From NCBI GenBank assembly GCA_963747005.1, contig CAVVDT010000014.1:53502-117501 (forward strand): a stretch of 64,000 bases of DNA. The letters are read 5' to 3'. Below, one piece after another: positions 36,555 through 45,876 of the stretch (position 1 is its first letter; every line of letters starts with the position of its first letter). This stretch comes from CAVVDT01 sp963747005. GTDB lineage: Bacteria > Pseudomonadota > Alphaproteobacteria > Rhizobiales > Aestuariivirgaceae. Both the position numbers and the translations under genes were made by a program. Under the pieces are notes generated by a model. The model was given only the letters and a program-made list of their open reading frames with translations. It ran no database searches and was not told the DNA's origin.

Positions 36555-36595
36555 GCGGGAAACAGTATCGAGGGTTTGAATCCCTCGCTCCGCCA
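36555..36595 (+). repeat. tRNA-Ser 3'-end remnant, possible old attachment scar
   Basis: GCGGGAAAC (variable-arm loop of alphaproteobacterial tRNA-Ser), GAGGGTTTGAATCCCTC (T-arm) and GCTCCGCCA (acceptor end) follow each other as in tRNA-Ser, but two acceptor bases are missing and there is no 5' half. It cannot be a working tRNA. It lies about 180 bp after the integrase and may mark where another island end once joined. Confidence 0.5.
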
Positions 36596-36870
36596 ATTAA
36601 TCTATTGATATTACACATAATTTTGTATTTACGGGCAGGATTCGAATTAGTGTCGCAGTTTCCGCAGGTTAGGTGAGGATCGGCCACTGGACAGGGGAGC
36701 GGAGACCGGCGTGGTACGAGTTTGCGGCGGTTGCTGGCGCCAAAGTCTCTTACGAGAGTTTTGGTAGTAACACCGTGGTGTGACGCCAGGCATTGTTCGC
36801 CCTGGCGCGATTTGCTGAACAACAGCATACGCCGCTATCCGATGTGATAGCGGCGCGATGGTCGTCGCCA
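36596..36870. other. No gene recognised
   Basis: A stretch between the tRNA-Ser scar and an IS66 remnant. No convincing reading frame is seen. A 7-bp inverted repeat (CGCCAGG/CCTGGCG, 36783-36805) and an AT-rich start are the only visible structures. It probably includes the flank left after deletion of the 5' part of an IS66 element. Confidence 0.5.
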
Positions 36871-36951
36871 GTTCTCAGGTTGGTTGTCGGCGCCGATGTC
36901 GATGCGGCGGCACTCAGCCTTGTCGTCGACGTGCTGGAAGATCGTCGATGA
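36871..36951 (+). pseudogene. IS66 tnpA, 3' fragment
   Basis: The last 26 codons of an IS66 accessory gene (ending VVGADVDAAALSLVVDVLEDRR) with its stop overlapping the next ATG (ATGA), the usual tnpA-tnpB coupling. Everything upstream is missing. Confidence 0.7.
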
Positions 36952-37295
36952 TCGCGTTCGCGTCCGACCTTCGGGTGTGGCTGTGCGGCGGGGCGACGGA
37001 CATGCGCCGGGGCATGTACGGGCTGAGCCTGCAGGTGCAGGAGGGTTTCGGGCGCGATCCCTTCGCGGGCGAACTGTTCGCGTTCCGCGGTCGTCGCGGC
37101 GACCTGATCAAGGTTCTGTGGCACGACGGAGTTGGCCTGTCGCTGCATGCCAAGCGTCTGGAGCGCGGACGCTTCATCTGGCCGTCTCCGACCGACGGGG
37201 CGGTGGCGATATCGGCGGCGCAGCTGGGCTATCTGCTGGAAGGCATCGACTGGCGTAACCCGCGCCAGACGTGGCGCCCGAAGTCGGCGGGATGA
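36948..37295 (+). CDS. IS66 accessory protein TnpB
   Basis: A 115-residue protein, complete for IS66 TnpB: the CGGATDMRRGMYGLSLQVQ opening, LFAFRGRRGDLIKVLWHDG, and the ending RGRFIWPSPTDGAVAIS...WRPKSAG. IS66 elements need TnpA and TnpB besides the DDE enzyme TnpC. Both neighbours are damaged, so this copy is intact but orphaned. Confidence 0.93.
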   Translation: MIAFASDLRVWLCGGATDMRRGMYGLSLQVQEGFGRDPFAGELFAFRGRRGDLIKVLWHDGVGLSLHAKRLERGRFIWPSPTDGAVAISAAQLGYLLEGIDWRNPRQTWRPKSAG

Positions 37296-37366
37296 TCGCG
37301 GCCGATTGACTCGAGCAGGCCACGGAAGCATGGCGATGCGGCGCCTTTTGTGATTCACTTTGGCCC

Positions 37367-38370
37367 ATGACCGACGCCGCCCAGACCGAGCTCGAAGCGC
37401 TTCGTGCGGCGCTCGCGGCGGCGGAAGCAAGGGCCGCGGCTCTCGAGGCGAAGGCCTCGAACGACACCGCGCTGATCGCCTGCCTGAAGCTGGAGATCGA
37501 GAAGCTTCGGCGCGCCTGTTCGGCACCGGCTCGGAGCGCAAGGCTCGGCTGCTCGATCAACTGGAGCTGCAACTCGAAGAGCTGGAAGCCTCGGCAAGCG
37601 AGGACGACGCGGTCGCGGAACTGGCGGCGGCGAAGGCCACGCAGGTCCGGAGTTTTGTGCGCAAGGCGCCGGCGCGCAAGCCGTTCCCGGCACATCTGCC
37701 GCGCCAGCGCGTGGTGGTCGAGCGTGACCGCCGCCGCATCGAGCGCCATCTCGCCGAGGCGCGCCTGTTGCCGGGAAAGACCCTCGACACTTTCGAGTTC
37801 GATGCCGTGCCGATGATCTCCAAGGCGCAGGTGATGGCCATCACCGCCGGCGATACCTGGCTCGAGAACGGCGCGAACCTGCTTCTGTTCGGCCCGCCCG
37901 GCGGCGGAAAGAGCCATCTCGCCTCGGCAATCGGGCTCGCCCTCATCGAGAACGGATGGCGGGTCGTGTTCACCCGCACCACCGACCTCGTCCAGAAGCT
38001 GCAGGTGGCGCGCCGCGAACTCGGCCTCGAAGCCGCCATCAACCGGCTCGACCGCTTCCACCTGCTGATCCTCGACGACCTCGCCTACGTCACCAAGGAC
38101 CAGGCCGAGACCAGCGTGCTGTTCGAACTCGTCAGCGCCCGCTACGAACGGCGATCGATGCTCATCACCGCCAACCAGCCCTTCGGGGAATGGGGAAAAG
38201 TCTTCCCGGATCCCGCCATGACCCTCGCCGCCGTCGACCGCCTCGTCCATCACGCCACCATCTTCGAGATGAATGTCGAGAGCTACAGGCGGCGTGAGGC
38301 CATGCAACGCAAACGAGGACCCGGCCGGCCGGCGTCATACGCAACACCCGCCAATATCGGCGCTGATTGA
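37367..38370 (+). pseudogene. In-frame chimera: IS66 tnpC 5' part joined to IS21 istB 3' part
   Basis: The start (MTDAAQTELEALRAALAAAE) is IS66 TnpC. One base is missing near 37510, after which the next frame continues TnpC (LFGTGSERKARLLDQLELQ ... PAHLPRQRVVV). At about 37720-37733 the frame passes without a stop into IstB, the IS21 AAA+ helper (RRIERHLAEARLLPGKTLD, Walker A GPPGGGKS, Walker B LLILDDLAYV, ending RRREAMQRKRGPGRPA). The IstB N-terminal part and the rest of TnpC are gone. The order shows a deletion or recombination between two unrelated IS elements. Confidence 0.85.
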
Positions 38371-38483
38371 CGCCCCGCGACAATCAAACCACAAAGCCGC
38401 ATTGCCTCGCCAGAATTATTCCCGATGATCCTATCATTGCATCACTAGAAATGTTCCCGGAGCGGTTCGGTCTGGGGGGTGGC

Positions 38484-39119
38484 ATGAGGCGGATCAGCAT
38501 GGGAACGAGGGACGAACTTCTGAAGGCTGTTGCGTTGCGATATCGTTCTTCGACGCGCGCCGAAAAGGGCCGGATCCTGACCGAGTTCGCGGAGATCTCC
38601 GGCTATCACCGCAAACATGCGGAGCGGCTTCTGAGATGCGAAAATGTTGCAGCCCGATCCCGGCCGCGGCCTGAGCGGCGTGTGTATGACGATGCCGTGC
38701 GCGTGGCATTGGTTGTGCTTTGGGAGGCGGCCGACCGGATCTGCGGCAAAAGACTGAAGCCTCTGATCCCGCTTCTGATCCCTGCAATGGAACGAAATGG
38801 CCATCTCGCGCTGGACGAGACGGTTATCGCTCGCAAGGCCCACGGCGTGGTGCTGATGGACCGGGCCGGCTGGCACACCAGCGGCGAACTGAAGGTGCCG
38901 AGAAACCTCACCATCATTCTCCTGCCGTCGCGCTCGCCGGAGCTCAATCCGGTCGAAAACGTCTGGCAGTACCTGCGCGCAAACTGGCTGTCGAACCGGG
39001 TCTTCGAGACCTATGACGATATCCTCAATGCCGGATGCGGGGCCTGGAACAACCTCACAGACCAACCCGAAAAGATCACATCAATCGGCTTGCGAGGCTG
39101 GGCACATGCCGGTCAATAA
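38484..39119 (+). pseudogene. In-frame chimera: integrase-type transposase N-part joined to IS630 C-part
   Basis: From MRRISMGTRDELLKAVALRY through YHRKHAERLL and RVYDDAVRVALVVLWEAADR the frame is the N-terminal half of an rve-type transposase (ISNCY/IS481-like, assignment tentative). Near 38826 it becomes IS630 family: VVLMDRAGWHTSGEL, then SRSPELNPVENVWQYLRANW with the catalytic Glu context, to the normal IS630 end WAHAGQ. It is open throughout but lacks half of each enzyme, so it cannot transpose. Confidence 0.8.
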
Positions 39120-39390
39120 ATCTTGCCGCTGGTATAATTGAAAGCTACCCCGGAGGGATACCTTGTGCCGATCGCTCCATCGCGATCAGGACGCGAGTCA
39201 GATTGGGCCACCTCATTCTACTGATCCCATGCTGGGAGGGCCAAAGAGCCGATCCCGAAGAGAAGCGAGGCCCCGCGAATGACGTCAAATGCCGGTGACG
39301 GAAAGCTCAAAAGCGCTTGACCTCAACACGCCGAATAGAGAAGAGCCAGGATTGGAAGCGATTTGACAGCCTTCAGCGAATGGATACCGG
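39120..39390. other. No gene recognised
   Basis: A 271-bp stretch between an IS630 end and the tailspike-like pseudogene. I see no coding frame, RNA or repeat in it. Confidence 0.5.
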
Positions 39391-41439
39391 TCAGGGGTGG
39401 GATTCGAGGCGCCTAACGCGCTCTTCCAGCAGCGAGAAACGATACCGGTTGGCAGCGTCAATGAGGGCGAGGAGCTGATCGTAGCGCAGGGCTTCGCGAT
39501 AGATGGGGAATTCGACCTGAGCCCAGCTCCACTTCGGATGTTCCAGCTTGCCCCGCGATTTCATCGCGGCACCACAGACCAAAACGTGCCGGGTCGAGGC
39601 CGCGACGCTTCAAGGCCGCAGCAAGCTCTTGGGCCACGTAGCCGAGATGATGACGGGCAGCATCGCCTTTTTCGCCAACCGCGGCACGCCAGCGGAATAC
39701 GCTCGGTTCCACGTCGAGAAACGCCTCGACCAGCTCCCGGGAAATCGGCGTCGCGTCTTGCATTTCGGTTGCGTCGGCGGTCTCGATCGCGCCCGTTGCG
39801 ACGTGCACGTTGGCCCAGCGATGCGATGCGGCTCCCAGTTCCCCCTGCGCGTCTCGATACGGCGCCACGATGCCATTGACCTCCAGCGCATGTTTCATGG
39901 CAGAGTGAGAGTGCGTATTGATGGCAACCGGCCCGCCCATAGGATTGATGGCCAAGGCTCCGGGCTTGGTACCGCCCTGATCGACATAGCCCTGGATGTA
40001 GCCGGCGTTAAAATTATTGAACGAGCCGATATGCACCTGCCGTGGTGCGGCGCCTCCGTGATTTGTTTCGAAGACGGCGAGGCGCACGTCATTGGCGCCA
40101 TCGGGACTCTCCTGTTCAGTACCGTCGCGCCAGACATGCAACTTGGCGCGGGTCGGAAAGCCGATATCTGGACTGGCGTAGTTCTTGCCAATGCCGATCT
40201 GCCCATCCCTAGAGACGACGAGATGATCCTTATGATAGCCGAAATCCGCGTCCGGCCCGGTAGAAACGATGATGGGCCGGTACGTGCCGTAGCCGTGGCC
40301 GTTGGCACGCATTCGCACAACACCATCGATCGTTTCTGCTATAAAAAAGTTCTCCTCCGAACCACCTTCCAATGTCTGCATTCTGAAGAGAGAAACATGC
40401 AGAGACAGCGGCAGAATCTTTGTGACGAACGGTACGCTATTACGCCGACTGATCACTTCGAACGTCTGAAGCTCATTCGCGTTTGCAATTGATTCAATTC
40501 GATAACGTATCCCATCAATCGTAATCCACGATTGATCCAAGTATTGTGCTGATCGGAAGAAATAGTCACCGGAGCGTCTCAGGACTTTCCGGCCTTGGCA
40601 ATCGCAAATCCCCTCCGAGTAATAATAGCAATGTCTAAATACAGATTCTCTATCGTTATCAAACCGAACATTGTCTCCAGCCGGAGTAGACAAGGCTAAC
40701 CGCTTTTCTGAAATATTTCCGACAATCCGGTAGAGCCGATCTTCAAATCCAATTATGTCATCGACCTCAATATCGGGCGAGCGAAAGTCGCCGTACATGG
40801 CCTCAATGAGATTCGTCCAGAGATTCGCTTGGCCGCTCCTATATGCCCATTTGAATAGAGCTGAAACTGGAGGGAAGAGCCGCTGCGCGTTGGCTTTAAG
40901 ATAGGCCAAGAGGGATGTTGCGCATGCAACAGCGAGCCGTGCACTCCCGGTCCTTCACCACCAACAACCAAGCCTCCTTGGATCAGAGTTCCCAGATTGC
41001 CATCAGGATCACACACTCCCGCTCTAAAAAGTGAACCTATCGGCTCAACGGCTGCGTCGTTGTCGTAGAAGAGCTGCCCGGGTCCATAAAACGTTGTGGC
41101 AAGCAGTGCCCTCAGTATTCCCCACCCTGTGAAACGGTATCGTCCGACGGGGAGATAAAGCTCTGAACACACCGCTAGCGCAACTGCCAGCGCGGCACGA
41201 TTGTCAGTTCCTTTAGCCCCTTCTTTATAGTCTCCTTTGCCGCCAAAGTCGGTGAGGCTGATAACTTCGCTCAGTTTATCCAGCAGAAGCCTTGGCTTCG
41301 CCTTGGGATACGGAGGCTCGTAGATCAGCCCGTCGATACCAAATTCATGTCTTGCGCCTCGAGCCATTGCGAAACCAGGCGACAACAAGGCAATAGATGT
41401 GCCGGCAGCCTGAAGAAGTTTTCGTCTTGGCATCTCCAT
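39391..41439 (-). pseudogene. Tat-exported tailspike/pectate-lyase-like protein with an S74 chaperone end, frameshifted
   Basis: Read leftward from 41439, the product starts MEMPRRKLLQAAGTSIALL, a twin-arginine signal, then a pectate-lyase-3-like segment (VISLTDFGGKGDYKEGAKGTD), a long beta-rich middle (DYFFRSAQYLDQSWITIDG ...) and an intramolecular-chaperone/S74 end (LGAASHRWANVHVATGAI, HLGYVAQELAAAL, a C-terminal coiled coil RYRFSLLEERVRRLE). A -1 type shift near 40915 separates the N-terminal part and another near 39570 separates the coiled coil. In the S74 self-cleavage motif the Ser and Lys are replaced (TADATEM in place of TSDxxxK). The combination suggests an extracellular glycan-acting or adhesin trimer. 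Confidence 0.7.
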
Positions 41440-41486
41440 CTTCACAGCAAAACTCCCCACGACGCGACATACCACAATCGCCAATG

Positions 41487-42414
41487 TCAGAACAAAAACT
41501 TCTCGCCGATCTCGGGAAAGTACTCTTGTCGAAGTCTTTCGTTTTCTTCCGCGTACCTTTTGCTCAGGTTGAGTATAAGTCTTTTGGTATCCAACGACAT
41601 CCCATGTATCGGTGGAGACACCACCGAGCGGGAAACTGCCGTATTGACTGCTTCTGCACTAGGATTATGAACAATTCGCTCATTGACCTGTATTGCGAGA
41701 TCAAGGGCATTGTCCGAAAGTGACGGGTTGGTTATTTGGAGCGTACTATCCCAATTCTCACAATCGCCCTTTGGAATTCCACAGACATACTCAATATAAT
41801 TGAGTATATTTTCTGTCTTTAGAACTTCAAACGGCACCACTCTTACACTCTCACGCCCAAACTCGCTGACGACAGTCTCAATGACTGACGCCCATGACAA
41901 GCCATCAATGTCCACCGAACGATATAACCAGCCGAAAAACGTTTCCATCTCTCTGTGGCGGTGAACATAGTGCTTGTATGTGGAAAGAAGAAAATGATCC
42001 TGTCGGCGGACGGTTAATACAACATATGGATCTTCGAAACCGCACCCTCTGACGAAATCACAGCTTTTCTCCATACCCGAGAACTTTCCAGAGTTCTTCC
42101 TGTTGGGCATCAAATCGTGAGTTATCGAACTCTTCTGACAGAAAGATAGTTTCACAACCTCTTTTCGTAACGCCAGCCGCTGCCGATCTTATCAGTTGAG
42201 CAAGTTTCGATCTGTCAAAAGAGGGAATATTTCCACGATAATAAGCAAAGAACTCATTGAATACGGTTGTGTTGCGAATATCATCTGGATGAATGAAACA
42301 CATATCGTGTTTTTCCGCCAGATGGTGCCGATTCTGACGAATAACTTGCTGTAGAGAACTTGTGGCCGTCTTGGGAGCACCAATATGGGCGATTATTTTC
42401 ATTCTATTGTCCAC
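41487..42414 (-). pseudogene. Sulfotransferase-like gene split by a frameshift
   Basis: The upstream part reads MKIIAHIGAPKTATSSLQQVI, with the PKTxTxSLQ PAPS loop, and continues to EELWKVLG. At about 42072 the frame changes, and the sequence goes on in the next frame as MEKSCDFVRGCGF, DPYVVLTVRRQDHFLLSTYK (3'-phosphate motif with VRRQ) to the end EYFPEIGEKFLF. Joined, it would be about 300 residues, normal for a carbohydrate sulfotransferase. Lower GC than the core suggests transfer. Confidence 0.72.
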
Positions 42415-42417
42415 TCA

Positions 42418-43164
42418 TTAAATCTTCTGAATGATGCCCAGACCGCAGGTATCTGCATAAATCATGTTGTTATAGTCTACACCGTTTAGTAGTATTCCTG
42501 AGGCTGCTGATCTGCCTAGGAATTCCAATAACGCAGCCTTAACGCCACCCTTGCCTTGACTGTCGTATGACTTGGCCAGGTTGGAAACATCATGCAGAAA
42601 GAGCAAACCGCCGGGAGGAAGAGCGCCAAACCAAAGATCCAATTCTCGCATGGTATGTGAATAATTATGAGAGGAGTCAATGAATACAGTCTCTGGCGTC
42701 CGACCGAAGAATTTCTCACATTCCACAATATTTTCAGGCTCATCGGAACTCCTTAAGACACATTTGACGACATTCGACAGCCCCGCTTCTTCCACCCATT
42801 TAAGCGCGTAGCGGTGCGCCTTTTCATGCACATCCATGCTATATAAGGCATTTTTTTTACCCATATAGCGAAACACGCTACCAAGAATAATAGACGAAAA
42901 TCCGATATAATGCCCACATTGAACAAGATTGTTTACGCCACTACTGAGCAGAGCACCCGAAATGATTGACATTGCGGTAAAACCCGAAGCCCCATTTCCA
43001 TGGGGCCAATCGCCTTCGGACGACTCGAACCAACGAAGCAACACCTCCCGTTCCCGCTCATTCATTATATGAAATACGAATGGTGCGTAATGCCGTTGCC
43101 TAAACCACGCGAGCCGAGGGAAATCCTTCGCCTTGAGGCGTTCTGTAAGTTCATTAGCATTCAT
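42418..43164 (-). CDS. Class I SAM-dependent methyltransferase (Methyltransf_24 type)
   Basis: A 248-residue protein. LVQCGHYIGFSSIILG is a variant of the SAM-binding loop, SMDVHEKAHRYALKWVEEAG follows as motif II, and ETVFIDSSHNYSHTMRELDLWFGALPPGGLLFLHD contains the DxxH and PGG signature of this group. GGAG lies six bases before the ATG at 43164. It is one of the few intact island cargo genes. The neighbours suggest methylation of a glycan or its precursor. Its last codon is four bases from the sulfotransferase start. Confidence 0.78.
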   Translation of the reverse strand: MNANELTERLKAKDFPRLAWFRQRHYAPFVFHIMNEREREVLLRWFESSEGDWPHGNGASGFTAMSIISGALLSSGVNNLVQCGHYIGFSSIILGSVFRYMGKKNALYSMDVHEKAHRYALKWVEEAGLSNVVKCVLRSSDEPENIVECEKFFGRTPETVFIDSSHNYSHTMRELDLWFGALPPGGLLFLHDVSNLAKSYDSQGKGGVKAALLEFLGRSAASGILLNGVDYNNMIYADTCGLGIIQKI

Positions 43165-43238
43165 AGCAATCTCCACTTCTGGCCACGGTACTCGACGCGA
43201 TTGGATAAGAGTTGGATTTCAAAATGGAACGTGACATA

Positions 43239-44079
43239 TCAAGGCCTTGCGAGGCGGCGGGTGAGCATGCGGATGTTGGCGACGAGGACCCAGGCGACGG
43301 CGCTGACGATGGTTGCCTCGAAATCCTTGGCGAGACGGCGGCAGCGGCCGAGCCAGGCGAAGGTGCGTTCGACGACCCAGCGGCGGGGCAAGAGCTCGAA
43401 GCCCCGTGCGGTGTCGGAGCGCTTGATGATTGCGATGGTCCATCGGCCGAGAGCGGCGAGGGCCGTCTTCAGTTTGTCGCCGGCATAGCCACCGTCGGCG
43501 AAGAGATGGCGCAACCACGGGTAGAGGGTCCGGATCGAGGCGATGACACGCGACGGCGCCGTCGCGATCCTGGATGTCGGCGGGGTGCACCCGCAGCCCG
43601 ACCAGGTTCCCGTCGGTGTCGGTGATGATGTGGCGCTTGCGGCCTTTGACCTTCTTGCCGGCGTCGTAGCCCCTGGGGCCGCCGCTTTCCGTGGTTTTCA
43701 CCGACTGGCTGTCGATCACGCCGGCCGACGGGCTGGCCTCCCGACCCGCCCGCTCGCGCGCGGCGACACGAGCGCGTGGTTGATCCGCGCCAGCGTGCCG
43801 TCCCTGCGCCCAGCGGTAGAAATATCCCTGCACCGTCGAGATAGGGCGGAAAATCCTTCGGCAGCGCCCGCCACTGGCAGCCGGTCGACGCCAGGTACAA
43901 GATGGCATCCACCACCGCGCGCAAGCTCGGTCTCGCGCGGCCGGCCGAGTCGAATTCGTTTCGGGCATGAAGGGCTCGATCAACGCCCACTCCGCATCCG
44001 TCATGTCGCTTGCATAGCGCAGACCTGGCCGCCGATACTTCGCGCGGGTGATCTCAGTCCAGGCCACCGTGTCCTCCAT
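43239..44079 (-). pseudogene. IS5-family transposase with several frameshifts
   Basis: The full order of an IS5 (IS427-like) transposase is present but spread over three frames: MEDTVAWTEITRAKYRR, then RAVVDAILYLASTGCQWRAL, then GVIDSQSVKTTESGGPRGYD with the first catalytic Asp and GRKRHIITDTDGNLVG, and finally VVERTFAWLGRCRRLAKDFE with the catalytic Glu. Changes of frame fall near 43985, 43850 and 43555. Some members of this family use one programmed shift, but three are too many, so it is inactive. Confidence 0.85.
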
Positions 44080-44121
44080 GAATTGTTGCACAGCGACGGA
44101 ATCCCAACCCATTGAGATCAC

Positions 44122-44597
44122 TCAACTCTTTATTCAGTCAGGCTCTAAGGCGTTGAGTTGATTCATGATTGTGATTCTCACCTGGCAGGAAAGGATCGCG
44201 CTCATGCAATCGATATTATCGAGCGCCTTATCCGAGGCGGTATCCAAGCACATCGAACCGACATTGCCTATATATATGAACCGGCGACCAGACCACAGAT
44301 TGCGCGATTTTAGCGCTGTTGACAATGCTTCTGCCCAGAATCCGCCGAAGGATTTCTCACCATGAGCCAAAAATATCCTGGCAGGGAAGATGGATCGATT
44401 TCGTCGTGATCATCCGCGAGTGGGGTGGTGAGTCCCATGAGGTTCTTGTGATCGAGGACGGATTTTTGTGGCGCAGCAAGAATTGGCGGTCGCTCTCGGT
44501 TAAGCGCCCCCGCACTCGTTAGTCTGACCCGAAGTCTGTAATGCGACCCTAATGGACACCATCCATCCAGAGGAAGCACATAGTGGGGGCGGTGCTC
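44122..44597. other. Degenerate sequence, no gene recognised
   Basis: Between the IS5 remnant and the next reading frame, both strands have only short frames of 60-90 codons without recognisable motifs. Composition is mixed and lower in GC than the core. It may be the ruined start or end of a cargo gene. Confidence 0.5.
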
Positions 44598-45095
44598 TTA
44601 AGCGAGCACCTGGGCTGCCACAAACAGAAATTCAATGCCAGTGCTTCCGGCCTCATCCGGCAACACCCCGATATAATCGCCGTTGCCCTTAATCATTGTT
44701 GGGACCCTGTATTCAAAGCTGTGTTCCTGCCAGTGTGCGTCCGCCTGGAACTTACGCCAGCCACTGTTACCAACATCGGCGGTCGAATAAGCGACATCGA
44801 AATCGGCTTTGGAAGCACCACCAGCAGCCCGTGCGCAGGCGGTGACTTTTAACATCTTGCCACTTGCAGCGCTCTCGAAGGTATCGGGGACACGAATAGA
44901 ATACCCTTGTGTCCTTCCGTGCGACAAGGCATTAGGGGGCCCGTCAGAAATTCTGACCGCTGATTGTGCGGACTCTGTCTGGAAATAGGAAACCGACATG
45001 TTGGCTGGAACCAATACATGAGGTGGTTGCTCCTTCGAGAATTCGTGAACAAAATCCGCTGTTGGAATGGTCATCGCTGGAACCGTGGGCTGCAT
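44598..45095 (-). CDS. Unknown beta-sandwich-like protein, possibly truncated
   Basis: About 165 residues from MQPTVPAMTIPTADF to the end FLFVAAQVLA. The body alternates short hydrophobic strands (YSIRVPDTFESAASGKMLKV, DFDVAYSTADVGNSGWRKFQ, HSFEYRVPTMI), which looks like a jelly-roll or carbohydrate-binding sandwich. No family is recognised. The frame is open up to 45200, but the inverted-repeat end of an IS630 element at 45182 cuts into that extension, so the original N-terminus may be lost. It probably belongs to the glycan cluster. Confidence 0.45.
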   Translation of the reverse strand: MQPTVPAMTIPTADFVHEFSKEQPPHVLVPANMSVSYFQTESAQSAVRISDGPPNALSHGRTQGYSIRVPDTFESAASGKMLKVTACARAAGGASKADFDVAYSTADVGNSGWRKFQADAHWQEHSFEYRVPTMIKGNGDYIGVLPDEAGSTGIEFLFVAAQVLA

Positions 45096-45196
45096 GGCTT
45101 GTCCTGCCCTTCGACCCCGAGCGCTTTCTCCCGCCGATGAGTTCTTGGTGCGCGAAGCTTTCTTGGATGATTTCCTCGAGCTAGAGCGGAATCCGC

Positions 45197-45804
45197 TCAC
45201 ACTGTATCGGGTTGATAGCCGCAGGCTGCGAAATAGTTGACGGCGTTTTGGGGTGTGACGAGGTCGATTGCCTTGGCGATGGCGGCATCGAGATCGGCCT
45301 TGGTGCGGGCAGCGGCTTTCTTCAGGAAGGCCTTGATCTGGGCGATTGCCTTTTCGATGGGATTGAAGTCGGGTGAGTAGGCCGGCAGGAAGATCAGGGT
45401 TGCGCCTCGAGCCTCGATGGCTGTTTGGCGTTGCAGGACTTGTGGGCCGGCAGGTTGTCCATGATGACGATATCGCCGGGCATCAGGCAGGGTGCCAGCA
45501 AGGTTTCGACATAAGCCGAGAACATCTCGCCATCCATGGCTCCGTCCATGACCATGGGCGCGATGATGCCGTCGGTGCTGAGACCGGCGACCAATGTTGT
45601 TGTCTTCCAATGGCCGTGGGGAATGGCCGCCCGGCAACGTTCGCCCCGCCTGGCGCGGCCGTAAAGGCGCGCCATCTTTGTGTTGGTTCCACACTCGTCG
45701 AGGAAGATCAGCCGCTCCGGTTCAAGCTCCGGCTGCTTGTCAAACCAGGCCTCGCGGGCCGCCTTCACGTCGGCACGCTCCTGCTCTGCGGCATGGGCGG
45801 TCTT
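45197..45804 (-). pseudogene. IS630 transposase, C-terminal part
   Basis: Starting at the IS110 junction the frame gives KTAHAAEQERADVKAAREAW, LIFLDECGTNTKMARLYGRA (first catalytic Asp), then DIVIMDNLPAHK (second Asp). A one-base shift near 45425 moves it to EARGATLIFLPAYSPDFNPIE, with the catalytic Glu, and the normal end NYFAACGYQPDTV. It is the second half of the gene that begins at 47526. Confidence 0.88.
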
Positions 45805-45876
45805 TTATGGGATGGCCCGCCCCTCCCGAGGGGCATCGGCTAGGATGCTGGTGCTGAACAACAAAGGAGCGAGCCA

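Noticed and set aside
36555..36595. A functional tRNA-Ser
   Set aside because: Only the 3' third is present, and two acceptor bases are missing.
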